The notes: generated from the letters alone by a model not told the origin. A stretch of DNA of 64,000 bases from Chrysemys picta bellii (GCF_011386835.1 NC_088809.1:6988001-7052000), one strand, 5' to 3'; numbered from the stretch's first letter, positions 10,178 through 22,129 are shown. Program-made: numbers and translations.

Positions 10178-10375
10178 TCAGCATGGGTAATATTATTATT
10201 TATTATTTGTAATTCACTAATGCCTGAGAACTCCACTGTACTAGGTGCTATGCAAACACGGAACAAAAAGCCAGTTTCTGACCAGGAGCACTTAAAATCT
10301 AGGTATAAGACAAGGGTCATCAACTGGATATAGACAGACAAAGGGGGAAGAACAAGGAAACAATGAGACATTAAT
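10178..10375 (-). repeat. N-type SINE tail, extended copy
   Basis: It starts with a TTATTATTTATTATT run, then CACTGTACTAGGTGCTATGC and AAACACGGAACAAAAAGCCA, and continues through TAGACAGACAAAGGGGGAAG. It has the same order of motifs as the copy at 29220-29440. Confidence 0.6.
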
Positions 10376-11431
10376 GGCCTGTCCCTCACAATTCTGCCTG
10401 CTTGCCATATCATTTACTGCTAGTGAAAATGGCCGTGCTCTCCTATGTTCTTGAGCCCCCAATTCAAATGGGTGGAAGAGGGGGCTTGCTCCTTATTTCT
10501 GTGATTTGTATACTTCCTGACCCACATTTGTCGTCAGGGTTTGACCTCGTGGTCTGTAGTGAGGGTATAGTGATATTCGCCATATAAGCAATGATGGCAG
10601 TTATTTTTTCTTGGAATCGTGGGGCAAAAAATCCCGTATTTTATAATAAAATATATTTTATAGCCTTCATGTCTGGTATTCACAAAATTCTCTAGAATTT
10701 CCTTGATTTATGCATTAATCTTCTGTCTATGCCACTGCATACTGCTCTGTTTATTTTAACTTTCCTAGCCCTGGTAGTTACCACATACCAAGGAACATGT
10801 TTTTATGTTTTGAGGCCATTCAATGGTTGGTTTAACTACAGAATAATATGCTTGTGTAGAAGTGCATTTTAGATCCTTATCTTTCTCTGAGTGAATTTAT
10901 TGTTCATGTAAGGGGGCTGGATTGACAGTACTGGAGATTGAAGTCCTCTGTGCATGGTTAGAGGAGGCTTCCATTCCACTTCTCCCTGACCAACATGCCT
11001 TAAACCCAGTCCAGAAGAAGTACTTCCAGAGGTGAAAGGCTAATTCAGTCCGTCTCCATCCATATAGAGATGTTGTTCAGTAAGGTAAGTAAGCATGTGT
11101 AACTGTAGGCAAAAGAACTGTGCTACTGCAGTCTACTTCTACTGCTCACAAGTTTAAAGTGATGCACGTCCTTAAGTACCTTGCTGAATCAGGGTCCTCA
11201 TGTACTTCTGGGAGGCTACCAGATAATGGTGCTGTGTGTGTGTGTGTGAGTGAGTGAGAAAGAGAGAACGTATTAGCCCTATTGAAACTGATCCCTGGCG
11301 TGTAGCTGCTGTCCCGTGATTAGGGTCCTGTGACGTGTTAGTAAAAAAAAAAAATACACAAACACAACTTGCCAGGTTTGACATTTCATAATGAACTTCA
11401 TTCTGAACTCACCGAGATGCTGAGTTTAGGA
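10376..11431. other. No gene seen
   Basis: Unrecognised sequence. It contains a (GT)n/(GAGT)n tract at 11232-11258 and an A12 run at ~11343. No domain-bearing frame. Confidence 0.45.
11232..11258. repeat. (GT)n-(GAGT)n microsatellite
   Basis: CTGTGTGTGTGTGTGTGAGT followed by GAGTGAG. A simple dinucleotide/tetranucleotide tract. Confidence 0.8.
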
Positions 11432-11486
11432 AACCATGGGTCTGATTCAAAGTCCATTGAAGTCAATGGAAAGAGTCTTATGGAAA
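11432..11486. repeat. P-family fragment
   Basis: GGGTCTGATTCAAAGTCCAT then TGAAGTCAATGGAAAGAGTC. It matches the copies at 49880 and 51660 and abuts a CR1 fragment. Confidence 0.5.
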
Positions 11487-11489
11487 GGA

Positions 11490-12149
11490 CCCATTAGGAA
11501 AGAGGTAGAAAATAAGACAGAAAATATCATGATGCCACTATATGAATCCATGGTAAAAGGACAAAAGGCAGCAACACAAATGATTGGATTATGGAACAGC
11601 TTCCATACAAGGAAAGATTGAAAAGACTGGGACTGTTCAGTTTAGAAAGAAGACAGTGAAGGGGGGTTACGATAGAGGTCTATAAAATCATGAATGGTGT
11701 GGAAAAAGTGAATAGGGAAGTACTGTTTACCCCTTAACATAATGTAAGAACCAAGGGTCACCCAATGAAATGAATAGGCAGCAGGATTAAAACAAACAAA
11801 CAAAAGGAAATACTTCATACAATGCACAGTCAACCTGTGGAACTCATTGCCAGGGGAAGTTGTGAATGCCAAAAGTATAACTAGGTTAAAAAAAGAATTA
11901 AATAAGTTCATGGAGAATAGATCCATCAATGGCTAATAGCCAAGATGGTCAGGCATGCAACTCCATGCTCTACATGTCCCTAAACATCTGACTGCCCGAA
12001 GCTGGGACTGGACAATGGGATGGATCACTTGATAATTGTCCAGTTCTTTTATTCCCTCTGAAGCATGTGGCACCGGCCGCTGTCAAAAGACAGGACACTG
12101 GGCTACATGGACTACATGACTCAGTATGGCTATTTTTATGTTCTTATGA
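11490..12149 (+). mobile_element. CR1 LINE 3' fragment (second subfamily)
   Basis: It contains the CR1 C-terminal coding tail (AAGATTGAAAAGACTGGGAC, CTGTGGAACTCATTGCCAGG) followed by the 3' UTR. It ends in the tandem TTATGTTCTTATGA rather than the ATTCTATGA terminus of the CR1 at 462-3211, so it is another CR1 subfamily. Part of the ORF upstream of ~11560 appears deleted. The frame is broken and the copy is inactive. Confidence 0.85.
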
Positions 12150-15100
12150 CTCCAGTGGAATTTGGATCAAGTCTCTTTTGAACAAACCTGGGCTGATTCA
12201 TGCTTTCACATGACTGTGACAAGAAATGAGCCCCAAGCCATAACCTGAATACAGAACCACCCCAAGCCACCAAACTCCACAGAGTGGGCCTCTTTCTATA
12301 AGGGGCCCAAATTGAAATTCCCAGGACAAAACTTTGAGAAAGTTCAGATTTTGATCCAGAGCCAAATTTGAATTTTGTGGCCCGGGCCCATCTGTCCTTT
12401 TGATACGAAACTCTGTAGTTTTGACTCAGTTTTACTTTGAGGTGCAGAAGCAACTTGAACCCAAAAATTCAAAGCAAAAGTTAGGGGGTGACTGGGGACA
12501 TAAGCCCATTGTGATTGAAACCAAAAGTACTGTTCTCATTAAGCGAAAGAGTTGGGTTATTTTTTTGTACACCTCTGCCCCTTACTGCTTGCTGGGACCT
12601 TGAGTCCTAATGCAAAGAAGTTGTTCCAGGTAGGTTCAGAATGTTTCCAACTCTTACTGATATCCTGATTTGTTACATCAATGAGAGAAGAGGGACTCAG
12701 TGTCTTGTGATCAGCATCACAGGGGGCTTGGTCGTCAGACAGTGGGACAAAATGAGGGAGAAATCCCATTTTCTAATAAATAGCCAGAAGGGACTGAACA
12801 TATGGCCAGAAGTTTTCAATGGTGTCCTGCATAACGTATCTCTCCATTCAGACTCCTGGGATTGTAGAGTTTCTGGGTGGAATTGGGGAAGCATCGATGG
12901 GGAATTCCTCTGGTCTTGCTAGTAGTAGTTGTTAAGACAAGACATCGGAATCCTGTCATTTTGTTCCTTTTTTTTAACCATTGCAATTTTTAACCAAAAC
13001 GTCATTCTTTTAGCATTGAAATGGAGGGCATGCTGTTAAAAAAGCCACCGACTCCTGAGGGCAACTGCCATGAATTCTCAATGCCCATTCAGGATCTCGT
13101 ATGTAATTGTGTCTGAAATATCTGTCTTCTATAAAAGATGCTTCTCTTTCGAGGCATATCAGGTCACTTAAACGTATTTCCCATGGAGACGTAGGTGCTT
13201 GGATTATTTCTTTTGTAGAGTTTAAAACATTTCAGTTCCAAATCCCACTTTCAGCAAAATGGAAGTACGTTCAATTGACGCTTTATCTTGTAAACCAAAA
13301 TCCTAAACTAAGTACATCCTGTAGTGGGGAGGATTTTTAGGGGGCCTAAGGGGGAGGAGGGGTAAATAAAACCCCCTCACCTTGACTCCTTCTACCTATT
13401 TATGATCTGAATGGATAACATACTAACCAACTCTGCAACAGCCTTCATTACAGGCTGCTGGTCTGTGGGACCACAATGCATTTATAATTTTTATTGTTAT
13501 AGCTTTTAATTTTATTTTGCTTTCCTTGCTGTCTTGGAGAAGGGAAGATAGGAGTCCATATTTATTACAGAGCAAACGATCTACCACAGCGAATGTATGT
13601 ATCAGTTAATTTAATCTCACCAATTTTATTTAAACTGTTTTTCCTCCCTTTCTCTACTTCCCCTCCTCCTATCTCCCCTCCTTTCCCCTCTTCTCTTGGT
13701 GCAAGATGATCAGTTAGTTTTTTTTTTTTTTAAAGGCTGGAAAGTAAAACTATCCTATGCCTTTTATAATCTGTATTGAAAAGCCTTTTTCTGGTTGCTA
13801 CGGAATCGCTATGCTTTTCACTGCTTATGCCTATATGCCTCCAGTGGCCCCCAGTCTGATTGACATTTACAAATTACCAAGCTGAGAGTGTTCAATCTTT
13901 GACCCGTGTGTTTCTATTCAGCAATGAGTGAGATTTGCAAGCATTTTGTCATATAATTACTGCAAATCCCTTGAAAATTTCCACAACAACGCCTAGATGA
14001 ATGGTAATTTGTGCAGACAGCCGCTGATGCCTTTACAATACACCGAGATGCAAAACAGTATAATTTTTTTTTACCCTAAGATTTCTGGGGGGAAAATTGT
14101 GTTCTGTGTGTGTGTTGTAAAATATTTGGATAGTTAGATTTATTTGCTTACACAGCCTATATTTGTGCTGATTTTATTGTATTGACTGTATGCATTTTTT
14201 TCTACCATTCTACAGTTTTATTGTGTGTTGGTCATATGCATACATCACCAGCATTGTTCTCCATGAAATTTATTCCACCTTTCAGCGTGCTCTTGATAGG
14301 ACTTATTGCATTACTAGTTAAGTGCTGAGATTTGCTACTACAAAGATTTGAAACAGCTCTTTGTAATGTTTATTTGCCAGCCATGGCTGAGATCATGTGT
14401 TTTCATAACACTTGGAATACATCTGCATTTTAGCTACTGTCAAGGTTTGTCCATTTAAGGTTTGATCTTGCAAAGTGCTGAAGTCACTGGGGGTTGAGAG
14501 TACTTGGTACCTCTCTGGATCAGACCCTAAGTAGCTAACGGGGAGAATTTCAAAGATAAAGGGGAGGGAGGTGCCTACCACCTGTTGCAAGTCGTCATAT
14601 GCACGTGCGTACACACATGTATCTATATCTAACAACCCAAATGTTTTACAAATGATTGAAAGTCAACTGGAGTTGGGCCCCAACTCACCTTCGTGCTTTT
14701 GAAAATCTCCATCCAAATTACATAGCACTCTTATCTAGGAATTTACAGCACCTTTTGGTTAGGCAAAGAATACAGTACCTGTGTAAAATTGGGACCCTAT
14801 AATTTCCCATCCAGTCCAGCAGACAGACTGCGGGATACAAACCAGGAACCACATTCTGAAGTCCTTTACACACTCAGTTTTTTTCCCCTCCAGTGAGCAA
14901 GAGCTTCAGGATTTGGCCGTAGGAATTTTAAATTTGCCATCTATAATTTAAAAAAATGATTCTTACCTCTGACTTTCTGATGAGAATTGATTGAGTTTAT
15001 TTAGTGTTTGCCCTTAAACTGCCTTGCCCACTAATTGGGATCCCTTTTTAAGAGTTTTCCTCTTCTGTAGTGCTAGAGATAACTGACCCTGCAGTGAAAA

Positions 15101-16129
15101 CTGCCCACTAGGAGTGTGCTACATGCTTAGATGTCAGCTTTTAGGAATCAAAATATCTTTTGCCAAGGACCTGTCTAATTTTTTAATTTTTGTTTTCAGC
15201 TCCATCGGGATGCAATAAATTATAAACATAAAATTGCACTTTAATTTGGCTGTGGTTTCTTTCCTTATAATTATGGCTGGGTTTCTGGCATGGCTGCTGT
15301 TAGGAAAAAAAAGTCATCCAGGTTTTTTTGACAAGTTGGGACTGTTGTGTACCATTCAGTGGATGGATGTGATGGTTGAACAAACTTCGCTGGAGGGATG
15401 CAAAATTAGACCTTGTTCTGTCTGAGAGCTTAGCAGAGCTCAGGAATTCTGCAACACAAAGTACTTGACCGGTACATACCTGTGGCCAGGTTTTTTAAAT
15501 AGGTCTCCAGAAATGTGGACACCAAATTTGTGAGTACACTAGTTTGAAGAAACTGGCATTTGTGCATGTAAGCACATATTTTACCTGGGCAAAATGAGAC
15601 GTGATACCAGTATGGTTTGGAAAGAGCTTTAGAGATCTATGATGAAAGATGTCATGTGTGTTATTGTTTATGATTACTTATGTGCTTTTAAAAAGTCACT
15701 GCTGACTGCACTGCAGTATCTTCACTTCACAGTGGAAATTTCTGTAATACCATAGCAAGCCGTTGTACTCTATCACAGCAGTAGAACAGCCGTAAAGTCT
15801 TGACTTGCAAAGTGCAGTATCCACATGCACATATTTGCTTCTATAAATGCCACACTTGGAGGTGCTTTGAAATTTTGTGTCTCAATGAGCATTTTAATTT
15901 TCTAGTCTTTAGGACCTACCAGCTCATGAGATTCTTCCCAGGTGTCAATAAGTAAAGTGTTTTTTAATATTAATAGTCATGGCAGGCCTTAAGACCAAAC
16001 TGATGCTGCAGCATCTGTAGCTCGCCTTTTTGATTTGAATGGAAATGCGGAAAAATAAAATTTAGTTTGTGTGCAAAGTCATCTGCCTTCCATCAGCGTC
16101 TGTGGCTTTTTCCATGAAAGGCAACACTG
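12150..16129. other. No gene seen; mostly unique sequence
   Basis: No convincing coding or RNA gene. 12160-12430 has a decayed look and may be an old DNA repeat (GGGGCCCAAATTGAAATTCC). 13620-13695 is pyrimidine-rich. 14655-14700 has a short P/Q-like fragment (GTTGGGCCCCAACTCACC). The best candidate functional block is listed at 13696-14080. Confidence 0.4.
13696..14080. other. Repeat-free block, candidate regulatory DNA
   Basis: A ~385-bp stretch without transposon ends, simple repeats (apart from one poly-T) or open frames. It contains several possible factor-binding cores: TGATTGACA, ATAATTACTGCAAAT and GCAATGAG. It is proposed only because it lacks repeat character in a repeat-dense window. 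Confidence 0.2.
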
Positions 16130-16318
16130 TCCGGTAGTTAGAATGATGACAGGGGGAATAAGGAGATCTGGATCTAGTTTACTCTATGATCTTGGACAAG
16201 TCACAACTTCTTTGTCATCAGTTTCTCTAGCTGTAGGAAGAGAATAGCTCTCACTTTTCTAAAGTGCTTTGAAATCCAGGAATGACAGGTGCCGCATTAG
16301 TACAAAGAATTATTACTA
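16130..16318 (+). repeat. MIR-like tRNA-derived SINE, sense orientation
   Basis: The order of motifs is that of a MIR/CORE-type SINE: TTGGACAAGTCACAACTTCT, CATCAGTTTCTCTAGCTGTA, then AAGTGCTTTGAAATCCAGGA and a TTATTACTATT end. It is strongly diverged. Confidence 0.65.
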
Positions 16319-17649
16319 TTTGGCAACCTTACCCTAACTTTTCCTTCCTGTGGCAGGTGAGGGGGATAGGGAGCAGCCTGGTGAGGGGAAAGGAGGTGAG
16401 GTTATCTCTCTTTAATAGAGCCAGAAATGCTTTCTGCCAGTGCTGTGTTGATTGTTGCAAAGACAACAGTAAAGCAGGCAGGTGCCAGAAGAACGCAGCA
16501 TAAATGACCTCAATTCTACTTTGCGGCAATTAGCCTTCACGGTGAAGCTGGCACCTTTTCCCTCTCTTCATCCAGCTTTCTACTCTGCTCTCGGAGGTGT
16601 CCATCATGTTTTATGGAAATGCAAAAAAAAAAAAAAAAAGGGATGGGAAGGGATTAGTTAAACTTAACTCACAAAATATTGCCCCTCTCCAGCTATTTTG
16701 CAAGCCTACAGTTAGCAATGTGCCTCTGGTAGCCTGGGTCACCGTGACAGATGGTAGGAAGAGTTCAATGACTGTTCTGCTAGAGCCTACAATGTCTGAA
16801 CAAACTGCTCTTGTCATTAGGTTGGAAATGTAATCTCTGCAAAAGAAGAGGCTATGGTAGACTTAGCAAGATCTGTTCACGTTATGGGAATTTAATGCAC
16901 CTGGTAGAAACTAACTGCAGGTCATCAGTTTTTATTGGCATAGTGCAGACATGCAGCGTGATGAACTGATCTGGCAAAACATTAACAAAGAAAAAAAAGT
17001 CCCAAATCTGGTTTTGTAACCGGTATTGTTGAGATCAGAGCAAATACTGCTCTTCAAAAACTTGTCTCTCCAATCCCTGTATTTTTGCTGCTGTGCTGCT
17101 GATGTAGATGGTCTTTTGTACAGAGTTCACAGATAAATTTTTGTCTGACACATATCTAGAACTTATATAGTCACCTACTAATTTAAGCCAATTTGCCCTA
17201 GGTGATGGGTGAATACACTTGAAAATTAAATGGGTCTGATTTAAGCATCCTTTTTCTGAAGTCAAAGATTATATAATTAAATTAAAAGAAAATGTGTTTT
17301 ATAATAAACTGTATTTCCTCTTGGCAAAATCCAATTTTGAAACAAGATTGTAATATCATATCTAAAAATGTTTTCCCATGGGTATTACCAGTCTATTTCA
17401 TTTAATTGTTTTCACCCATCATATTATAAGCTTTCGAAGTAGTGAAATGAGTGTGGTTTTACTGAGAACAAGAGAGAAATGGAGGGGGGAAGACAGTTTT
17501 CTTTCTTAATAGGAACTCTGGGAAATTCAGTGGCAAAGAACGTGAGGGTAGGAGGGGCTTAATCCCTTCACCCACCCATCACCCATATGCTTCAAATCAT
17601 TCACAAAAAGATACTTGTGTGATACTAGTGTGAAGACAGCTATAGTCGT
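16319..17649. other. No gene seen; contains A-rich tract
   Basis: Unrecognised sequence with an A17 run at 16622-16639. No element ends or domain-bearing frames. Confidence 0.45.
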
Positions 17650-17824
17650 GGGCCCAGAATCTCATCTCAGTGTAAATGTAAATCCAGAGTGAAATCAAAT
17701 GGAATCACTGGGCCTGATTCTGATCTCTCATGTTACCCCTGTTTGCACTGGTGCAAGAGCGATCAGCATCTGTCTTGGTGTTACTCTGGATTTACACCAT
17801 TATAAATGGGATTAGAAACTGGCC
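17650..17824. repeat. P-family palindromic repeat, complex copy
   Basis: The outer ends are GGGCCCAGAATCTCATCTCA and a right end TTAGAAACTGGCC. A second start, GGGCCTGATTCTGATCTCTC, lies inside at ~17710, so this may be one copy inserted in another or a rearranged palindrome. Confidence 0.55.
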
Positions 17825-17999
17825 ATAGGTTTCTGAGTTTTCTTTTCCAATGATTATCTGTGCTATGAAGGGAACTTAATGAGGCATACTGCAAAGATTT
17901 TTCACTTAAGCGAAAATATTTAACAATTCACGTTGGAGCTGTTGGGAGCACTATTTCCCCCAGAATGGCCATTTGCATTAAACTCTATTTCGATCCCTT

Positions 18000-18088
18000 A
18001 GCCTAGTTATACACCGGTGAAACTCCATTATCTTCAAAGGAATGACTCCCAATTTACATTGGACTAAACGAGAGCAGAATTAGGCCTC
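18000..18088. repeat. P-family palindromic repeat
   Basis: It has TACACCGGTGAAACTCCATT and ends CGAGAGCAGAATTAGGCC, and it retains the typical CTCCATT..AAAGGAATGA centre. No coding capacity. Confidence 0.5.
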
Positions 18089-18189
18089 TGGAAACAAAGT
18101 TGTGCCAACTATAATGCAGCTGGCACATTTGTGTATCTGTGTAACATGATTTGCATTGGTGATTGGTAGGAAAACCCTAGGAAAACTAT

Positions 18190-18277
18190 GGGTCAGATTC
18201 TTAGCAGGTGTAAATTGGCATGCCTTCATTGACACTAATGCAACTACATTGTTTTGCACCAGATGAGAATCTGGCCC
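18190..18277. repeat. P-family palindromic repeat
   Basis: The left end GGGTCAGATTCTTAGCAGGT pairs with the right end GATGAGAATCTGGCCC. The centre is TTCATTGACACTAATGCA. Confidence 0.55.
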
Positions 18278-19055
18278 TGTACACATACCTAGATTTCCAC
18301 TAGTGTCACTGATGCAGTCAGCTCTCAAACCTTGCATTTGCTTTAATACAGTGCTGAAAGTACAAAACATTGAAACGCTGGGGTAGGTGAAATTCCACGT
18401 AAATGGACTGTACACTTAAAAGTGAAATATGAGCCGATTCCAGTGTTAGTTAATTAATAATCTCATTTTCTTTCATATAAGTTTATCTGTTCATCTTTCG
18501 TTCTAGCACTCTGCAGGTACAGCAAAAGGGGTGACGTGTCTCCCCTTTAATTTTGCACTCCTAACTGAACCAGTGTACGGTAATTTGAAGCCATGGGATT
18601 TGGTCCAGAGCGCATAGTGCAGATTTGTGGAGGAATCACGGCGAGAGCCAGGTGGTTAGTATTCAGTGTGTCGATTCCTAAAAAGCCAATGCCAGTCACT
18701 GCAATGTCATTATTACACAAACCTGTCATGCATAGGGTGGGGCTTTTAGACCTGGTGTGACAGCTGAGAAGGAAAATAAGGCAAGTCACCCCTTATAGCC
18801 AAAATATAAGTTACAACAAGCCAAACATGCACAGTTGTTGATTGCAATTGCTAATTATCACTGGGTTAATGTGCCGGGGTGCGGAGTTGCCTGTTGATCA
18901 AAAATATTTTAAACTCCAGAATGCTGCTTTTCAGCATCATGCGAGATGAGTTGTACTGCGGCGAATAAACATAAAGAGACTGATGAGTGGATAGAACGTC
19001 TCCTCAGGCGCAAAGTACAGGCAAGTCATCAAGAGGTTTTTTTTAATGGACAATA

Positions 19056-19128
19056 GGCCTGACTTTCTCAGTTGCTGAGCACTCCCAGTGACTTGAGCAG
19101 GAATTGTGGGGAGCTGAAATTCAGGCCC
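19056..19128. repeat. P-family palindromic repeat
   Basis: GGCCTGACTTTCTCAGTTGC pairs with GAGCTGAAATTCAGGCCC. It has a short palindrome with a CTCCCAGTGACTTGAGC centre. Confidence 0.5.
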
Positions 19129-19166
19129 AATAATTATAACAAAAAATCTAGGCATGCTGTTAACAT

Positions 19167-19298
19167 GGGACCAGATTCTGATGCCCTTATTCCTGGTGAA
19201 TAGCACCATACGTCACAGAAAGTCCCATTAACGTCCATGGGACCACTCATGGAGTAAGTACAGTGTTAGACATGAGTAAGGGGATCAGAAACCGGCCC
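19167..19298. repeat. P-family palindromic repeat, long form
   Basis: The left end GGGACCAGATTCTGATGCCC pairs with GGGGATCAGAAACCGGCCC. The centre, AGTCCCATTAACGTCCATGG then GACCACT, is an inverted repeat. Confidence 0.6.
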
Positions 19299-20055
19299 AC
19301 AAACTACAAGTAAATAAAAAAGTGCAACAGAAAACTCCCCCTGCTGAAGACAGCCCTGTTCTATGAGCCATAGATGTGGAACTTTGCCTTCCCACATGTG
19401 TTCTTCCCACACTGACTACCCAGTGCCCTGTCCTCTCTCACAATACCCTTATCTTGCAATACTTAGAAATGGATCTACTTGTGTGTAAGAAAAACACAGC
19501 CACTGAAACATTGGCCTGATTTCGGCAGCGTTTTCATTTGTGGAGAAGGATACCAATCTACTGCTCCTACCAAAAAGGACGGTTATTTTCACCCTTCCCA
19601 TTTTAAAGGGCACATAAGTCCTTGTCTCTTGTATTCTACTAAAGCATGTGCTTAGTTGAGCAGTTAATGAGAGTCACCGCACACTTAAACATGCCCACAC
19701 ATTTTAGGGCCCCACACATCCCTGAGTCAAACTCCTAGTATAAAAGACCATTTTAGAGGGAAATAAAATTATGCATGGCCGTGAAATGTTTCCACTTTAA
19801 TAAATCCTGAGCAATTATAAATTGTTTGCTCTAGGCTGGTCTCTTGAGAGAATAAGAGGGGAAAATGTATCCTTTATTTAAAAAAAAAGTTATATAAAAA
19901 AGTGGCAGAACAAAACGATAAGCCATAGAATCTTTCCAATGACGTCCTAGTGAAAATGTTCACAACTGTCCCTAAACTGCTGGGACAAGCTTCTGATCTT
20001 GTCTTTAAAAGTACTAATTATTCCAGAGGAGATGGGAACCTGTTGTTTTACTTTA
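19299..20055. other. No gene seen
   Basis: Unrecognised sequence. ~19640-19690 carries an R-family motif (AAGCATGTGCTTAGTTGAGC). No coding or RNA gene. Confidence 0.4.
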
Positions 20056-20801
20056 GGGTGTTTCTAAACAGCATGTGCTAAAGCGGCACAGCCGCAGCAC
20101 TGTAGCTATGCCACTGTAGGGTAGACACTTGCTGTAGCGATGGAAGGGGGTTTTCTGTCACTGTAGTAGGCGCCTCATGGTCTCAGACACCATCCGATGG
20201 TCCAGGGTCATCTACATCAAGCACATCACTGGCCACCAAGTGTACCAGGAGGCATGAGCCAGAGTGACATTGTTCTTTGACTACGAGAAAGGGACCAAGT
20301 GACCTTCTCCGTTGGATCGTATGAACTGGAACCATAAACTCCCTGAACATTAAATCTCACCAAATGAGGGTCAATCCATCCTCATCATCATATCCACTCA
20401 TTATACTCCACACCCAAACATGGCCACTCTATGAACTTCATACCTTTATATCTCAATGCCTGTACTTTGACCCATCAACCTTTTACCCCCAATCGAGGAT
20501 ATTGCAGATTATGTATTCCTTATGCCACCTGATCTTAAACCAGACTTTGCACCCTCGATAATCTGTATGTTATTCCCTGATAACCAGAAACTTCTAGGCT
20601 CAAACTCTGTTCCCTTTTTTTTTTTAACATCATTTTAATAAAAATTTTAAATCCACCCCGAGAGAGGTGGTAGGTAGGTTGATGGAAGAATTCTTCCATC
20701 AACCGAGTGGTGCCTATACTGGGTCTTAGGCCATTTGAATGACTCTCTCAGGGGTGTGAATTTTTACTAGGTGGACCTAAGTTGTAGGTGTAGACCTGGG
20801 C
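20056..20801. mobile_element. PIF/Harbinger-like MITE (GTCTACAC-core) carrying a ~490-bp insert
   Basis: The flanks are TTA at 20053-20055 and TTA at 20802-20804, a 3-bp TSD. The right end complements to GCCCAGGTCTACACCTAC and the left end is GGGTGTTTCTAAACAGC. The interior holds a palindrome, GATGGAAGAATTCTTCCATC (20681-20700). The MITE sequence is interrupted from about 20168 to 20655 by unrelated DNA annotated separately. No transposase. Confidence 0.65.
20168..20655 (+). mobile_element. Unidentified insert within the MITE, with polyadenylation signal near its 3' end
   Basis: About 490 bp unlike the surrounding MITE. It begins near GGCGCCTCATGGTCTCAGAC and ends TTTTAATAAAAATTTTAAAT, so an AATAAA signal lies ~10 bp from the right boundary. 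Its first ~90 bases read as a short open segment (SDTIRWSRVIYIKHITGHQV) and then a stop. This suggests the truncated 3' end of a retroelement or a retrocopied transcript. I do not recognise the family and found no clear TSD. Confidence 0.4.
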
Positions 20802-20804
20802 TTA

Positions 20805-20949
20805 GTTACTCAGGCGATATCTACAATATAGAGTTGGCATAGCGATGTCAGTATGGCCATGCCAGCATAGCCTCCTAGTGTGGGTGCAGCGTCCACTGAC
20901 AGGAGTTTCTCTGTTGATGTAAGAACACCCCCTCTCCAAATGATATTAG
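20805..20949. mobile_element. Partial GTCTACAC-group MITE, cut by Penelope insertion
   Basis: The left part has GATATCTACAATATAGAG and CTAGTGTGGGTGCAGCG, which resembles the other MITEs of the group. The right end is lost where the Penelope-like copy begins at 20950. Confidence 0.35.
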
Positions 20950-21312
20950 TAATGGAAATTTCCAGACGCAGGTATAAAACTGCTGAGCTCCAGTTCATTT
21001 GCCAATTTGACACCATCAGCTCAGGATTAAACAAAGACTGTGAATGGCTATCCAACTACAGAAGCAGTTTCTCCTCCCTTGGTGTTCACACCTCAACTGC
21101 TAGCAGAGCACCTCACCCTCCCTGATTGAACTAACCTCATTATCTCCATACTGATTTATACCTGCCTCTGGAAATTTCCATTACTTGCATCTGAAGAATT
21201 GAGGTTCTTACCCACGAAAGCTTATGCTCCCAATACTTCTGTTAGTCTTAAAGGTGCCACAGGACCCTCTGTTACTTTTTACAGATTCAGACTAACACGG
21301 CTACCCCTCTGA
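20950..21312 (+). mobile_element. Penelope-like retroelement 3' portion with short inverted 5' piece
   Basis: The longest Penelope-like copy here. Its first 29 nt (20950-20978) are the reverse complement (28/29) of 21155-21183, an inverted 5' piece. The body encodes a short open stretch, AELQFICQFDTISSGLNKDC then EWLS (~20980-21051). This matches the E-x-x-[WF]-I..L/F-x-T....GLN pattern at the C-terminal end of Penelope GIY-YIG endonuclease proteins. A noncoding 3' part follows (CCCACGAAAGCTTATGCTCC; CAGACTAACACGGCTACCCC). This coding trace is the basis for calling all related copies Penelope-like. No clear TSD was found. Confidence 0.7.
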
Positions 21313-21552
21313 AATATTTATACAGTAATTCAGAGGATAATAAATTCGTAACTTGCATTTGTAAAATGCATCGTCAGTACTTTCCATCGCAATGGGACTC
21401 TGGAGCAGAGGATGTTGCCATTGGAATGTGTGAACTGTCGTTTTAAAATAAAAAAAAAATCCACATGGTTAGGCTTTTCTTAAGTTTTGTCTTGTAGGTC
21501 AGGCCTGCTGGACCTAAGACATGACCGTTAATACCTAGCTAGATAAGAGCAC

Positions 21553-21752
21553 TTTCATCCATAGATCTCCACACATTTTACAAAGGAGGTTTAGTATCCT
21601 TACTCCATTTTACAGATGGAGAAACTGAAGCACAGAGAGGGTGCAGTGACTTGTCCAAAGTCACCCAGCAGGCCTGGGGCAGAGCTGGGAATAGAGCTCA
21701 GGTCTCCTGAGTCCCAGTCCAGTGCTCTATCCACTAGGTGACGTTGCCCTTC
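21553..21752 (-). repeat. MIR-like tRNA-derived SINE, antisense
   Basis: A clear copy reading TTTTACAGATGGAGAAACTG, AGTGACTTGTCCAAAGTCAC, AGAGCTGGGAATAGAGCTCA and GTCTCCTGAGTCCCAGTCCA. The GGAATAGAGCTC segment corresponds to the antisense of the tRNA-like B box. Confidence 0.75.
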
Positions 21753-21794
21753 AAAGACTGTGCATCAGCTTCTTAACATGTGCCTCACAGAGAA

Positions 21795-22040
21795 ACGTTG
21801 TTTATTATTTATATGACAGTAGCACATACAGGATCCCACCAAGATTGGAACTCTTTTGCTAGAAGTTGTGAGAGACAGTCCCTGCCCCAAAAAGCTTACA
21901 GTCTAAATAGACAAGACAAAAAGTGGGAGCGGAAACAGAGGGGAAGTGGCTTCCCCGAGGTGACACAGCAAGTCAATGCCAGAGCCAGAAATAGAAGTTG
22001 CATCTCCTGATCCTCAGGCTAGTGCCTGGTCCTCTAGAGT
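21795..22040 (-). repeat. Full-length MIR-like SINE with N-type tail, antisense
   Basis: It links the two repeat blocks seen separately elsewhere. First comes TTTATTATTTATATGACAGT, then TCCCTGCCCCAAAAAGCTTA and AAATAGACAAGAC (N-type tail). Then GGAAGTGGCTTCCCCGAGGT and GACACAGCAAGTCAATGCCA follow (MIR-like head, antisense). It supports treating both blocks as one SINE family. Confidence 0.7.
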
Positions 22041-22129
22041 GTAATCAGTAACTTGTAGGATCAGAACCATCGGTGCTAAAACGTGGTTTCTGGGGGGGGG
22101 TCTGTCTATCTAAGATACTTATATCGCTG

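Noticed and set aside
12160..12430. Possible old DNA transposon next to the CR1 end
   Set aside because: It has repeat-like phrases (GGGGCCCAAATTGAAATT), but I could not find paired ends or a second copy in the window.
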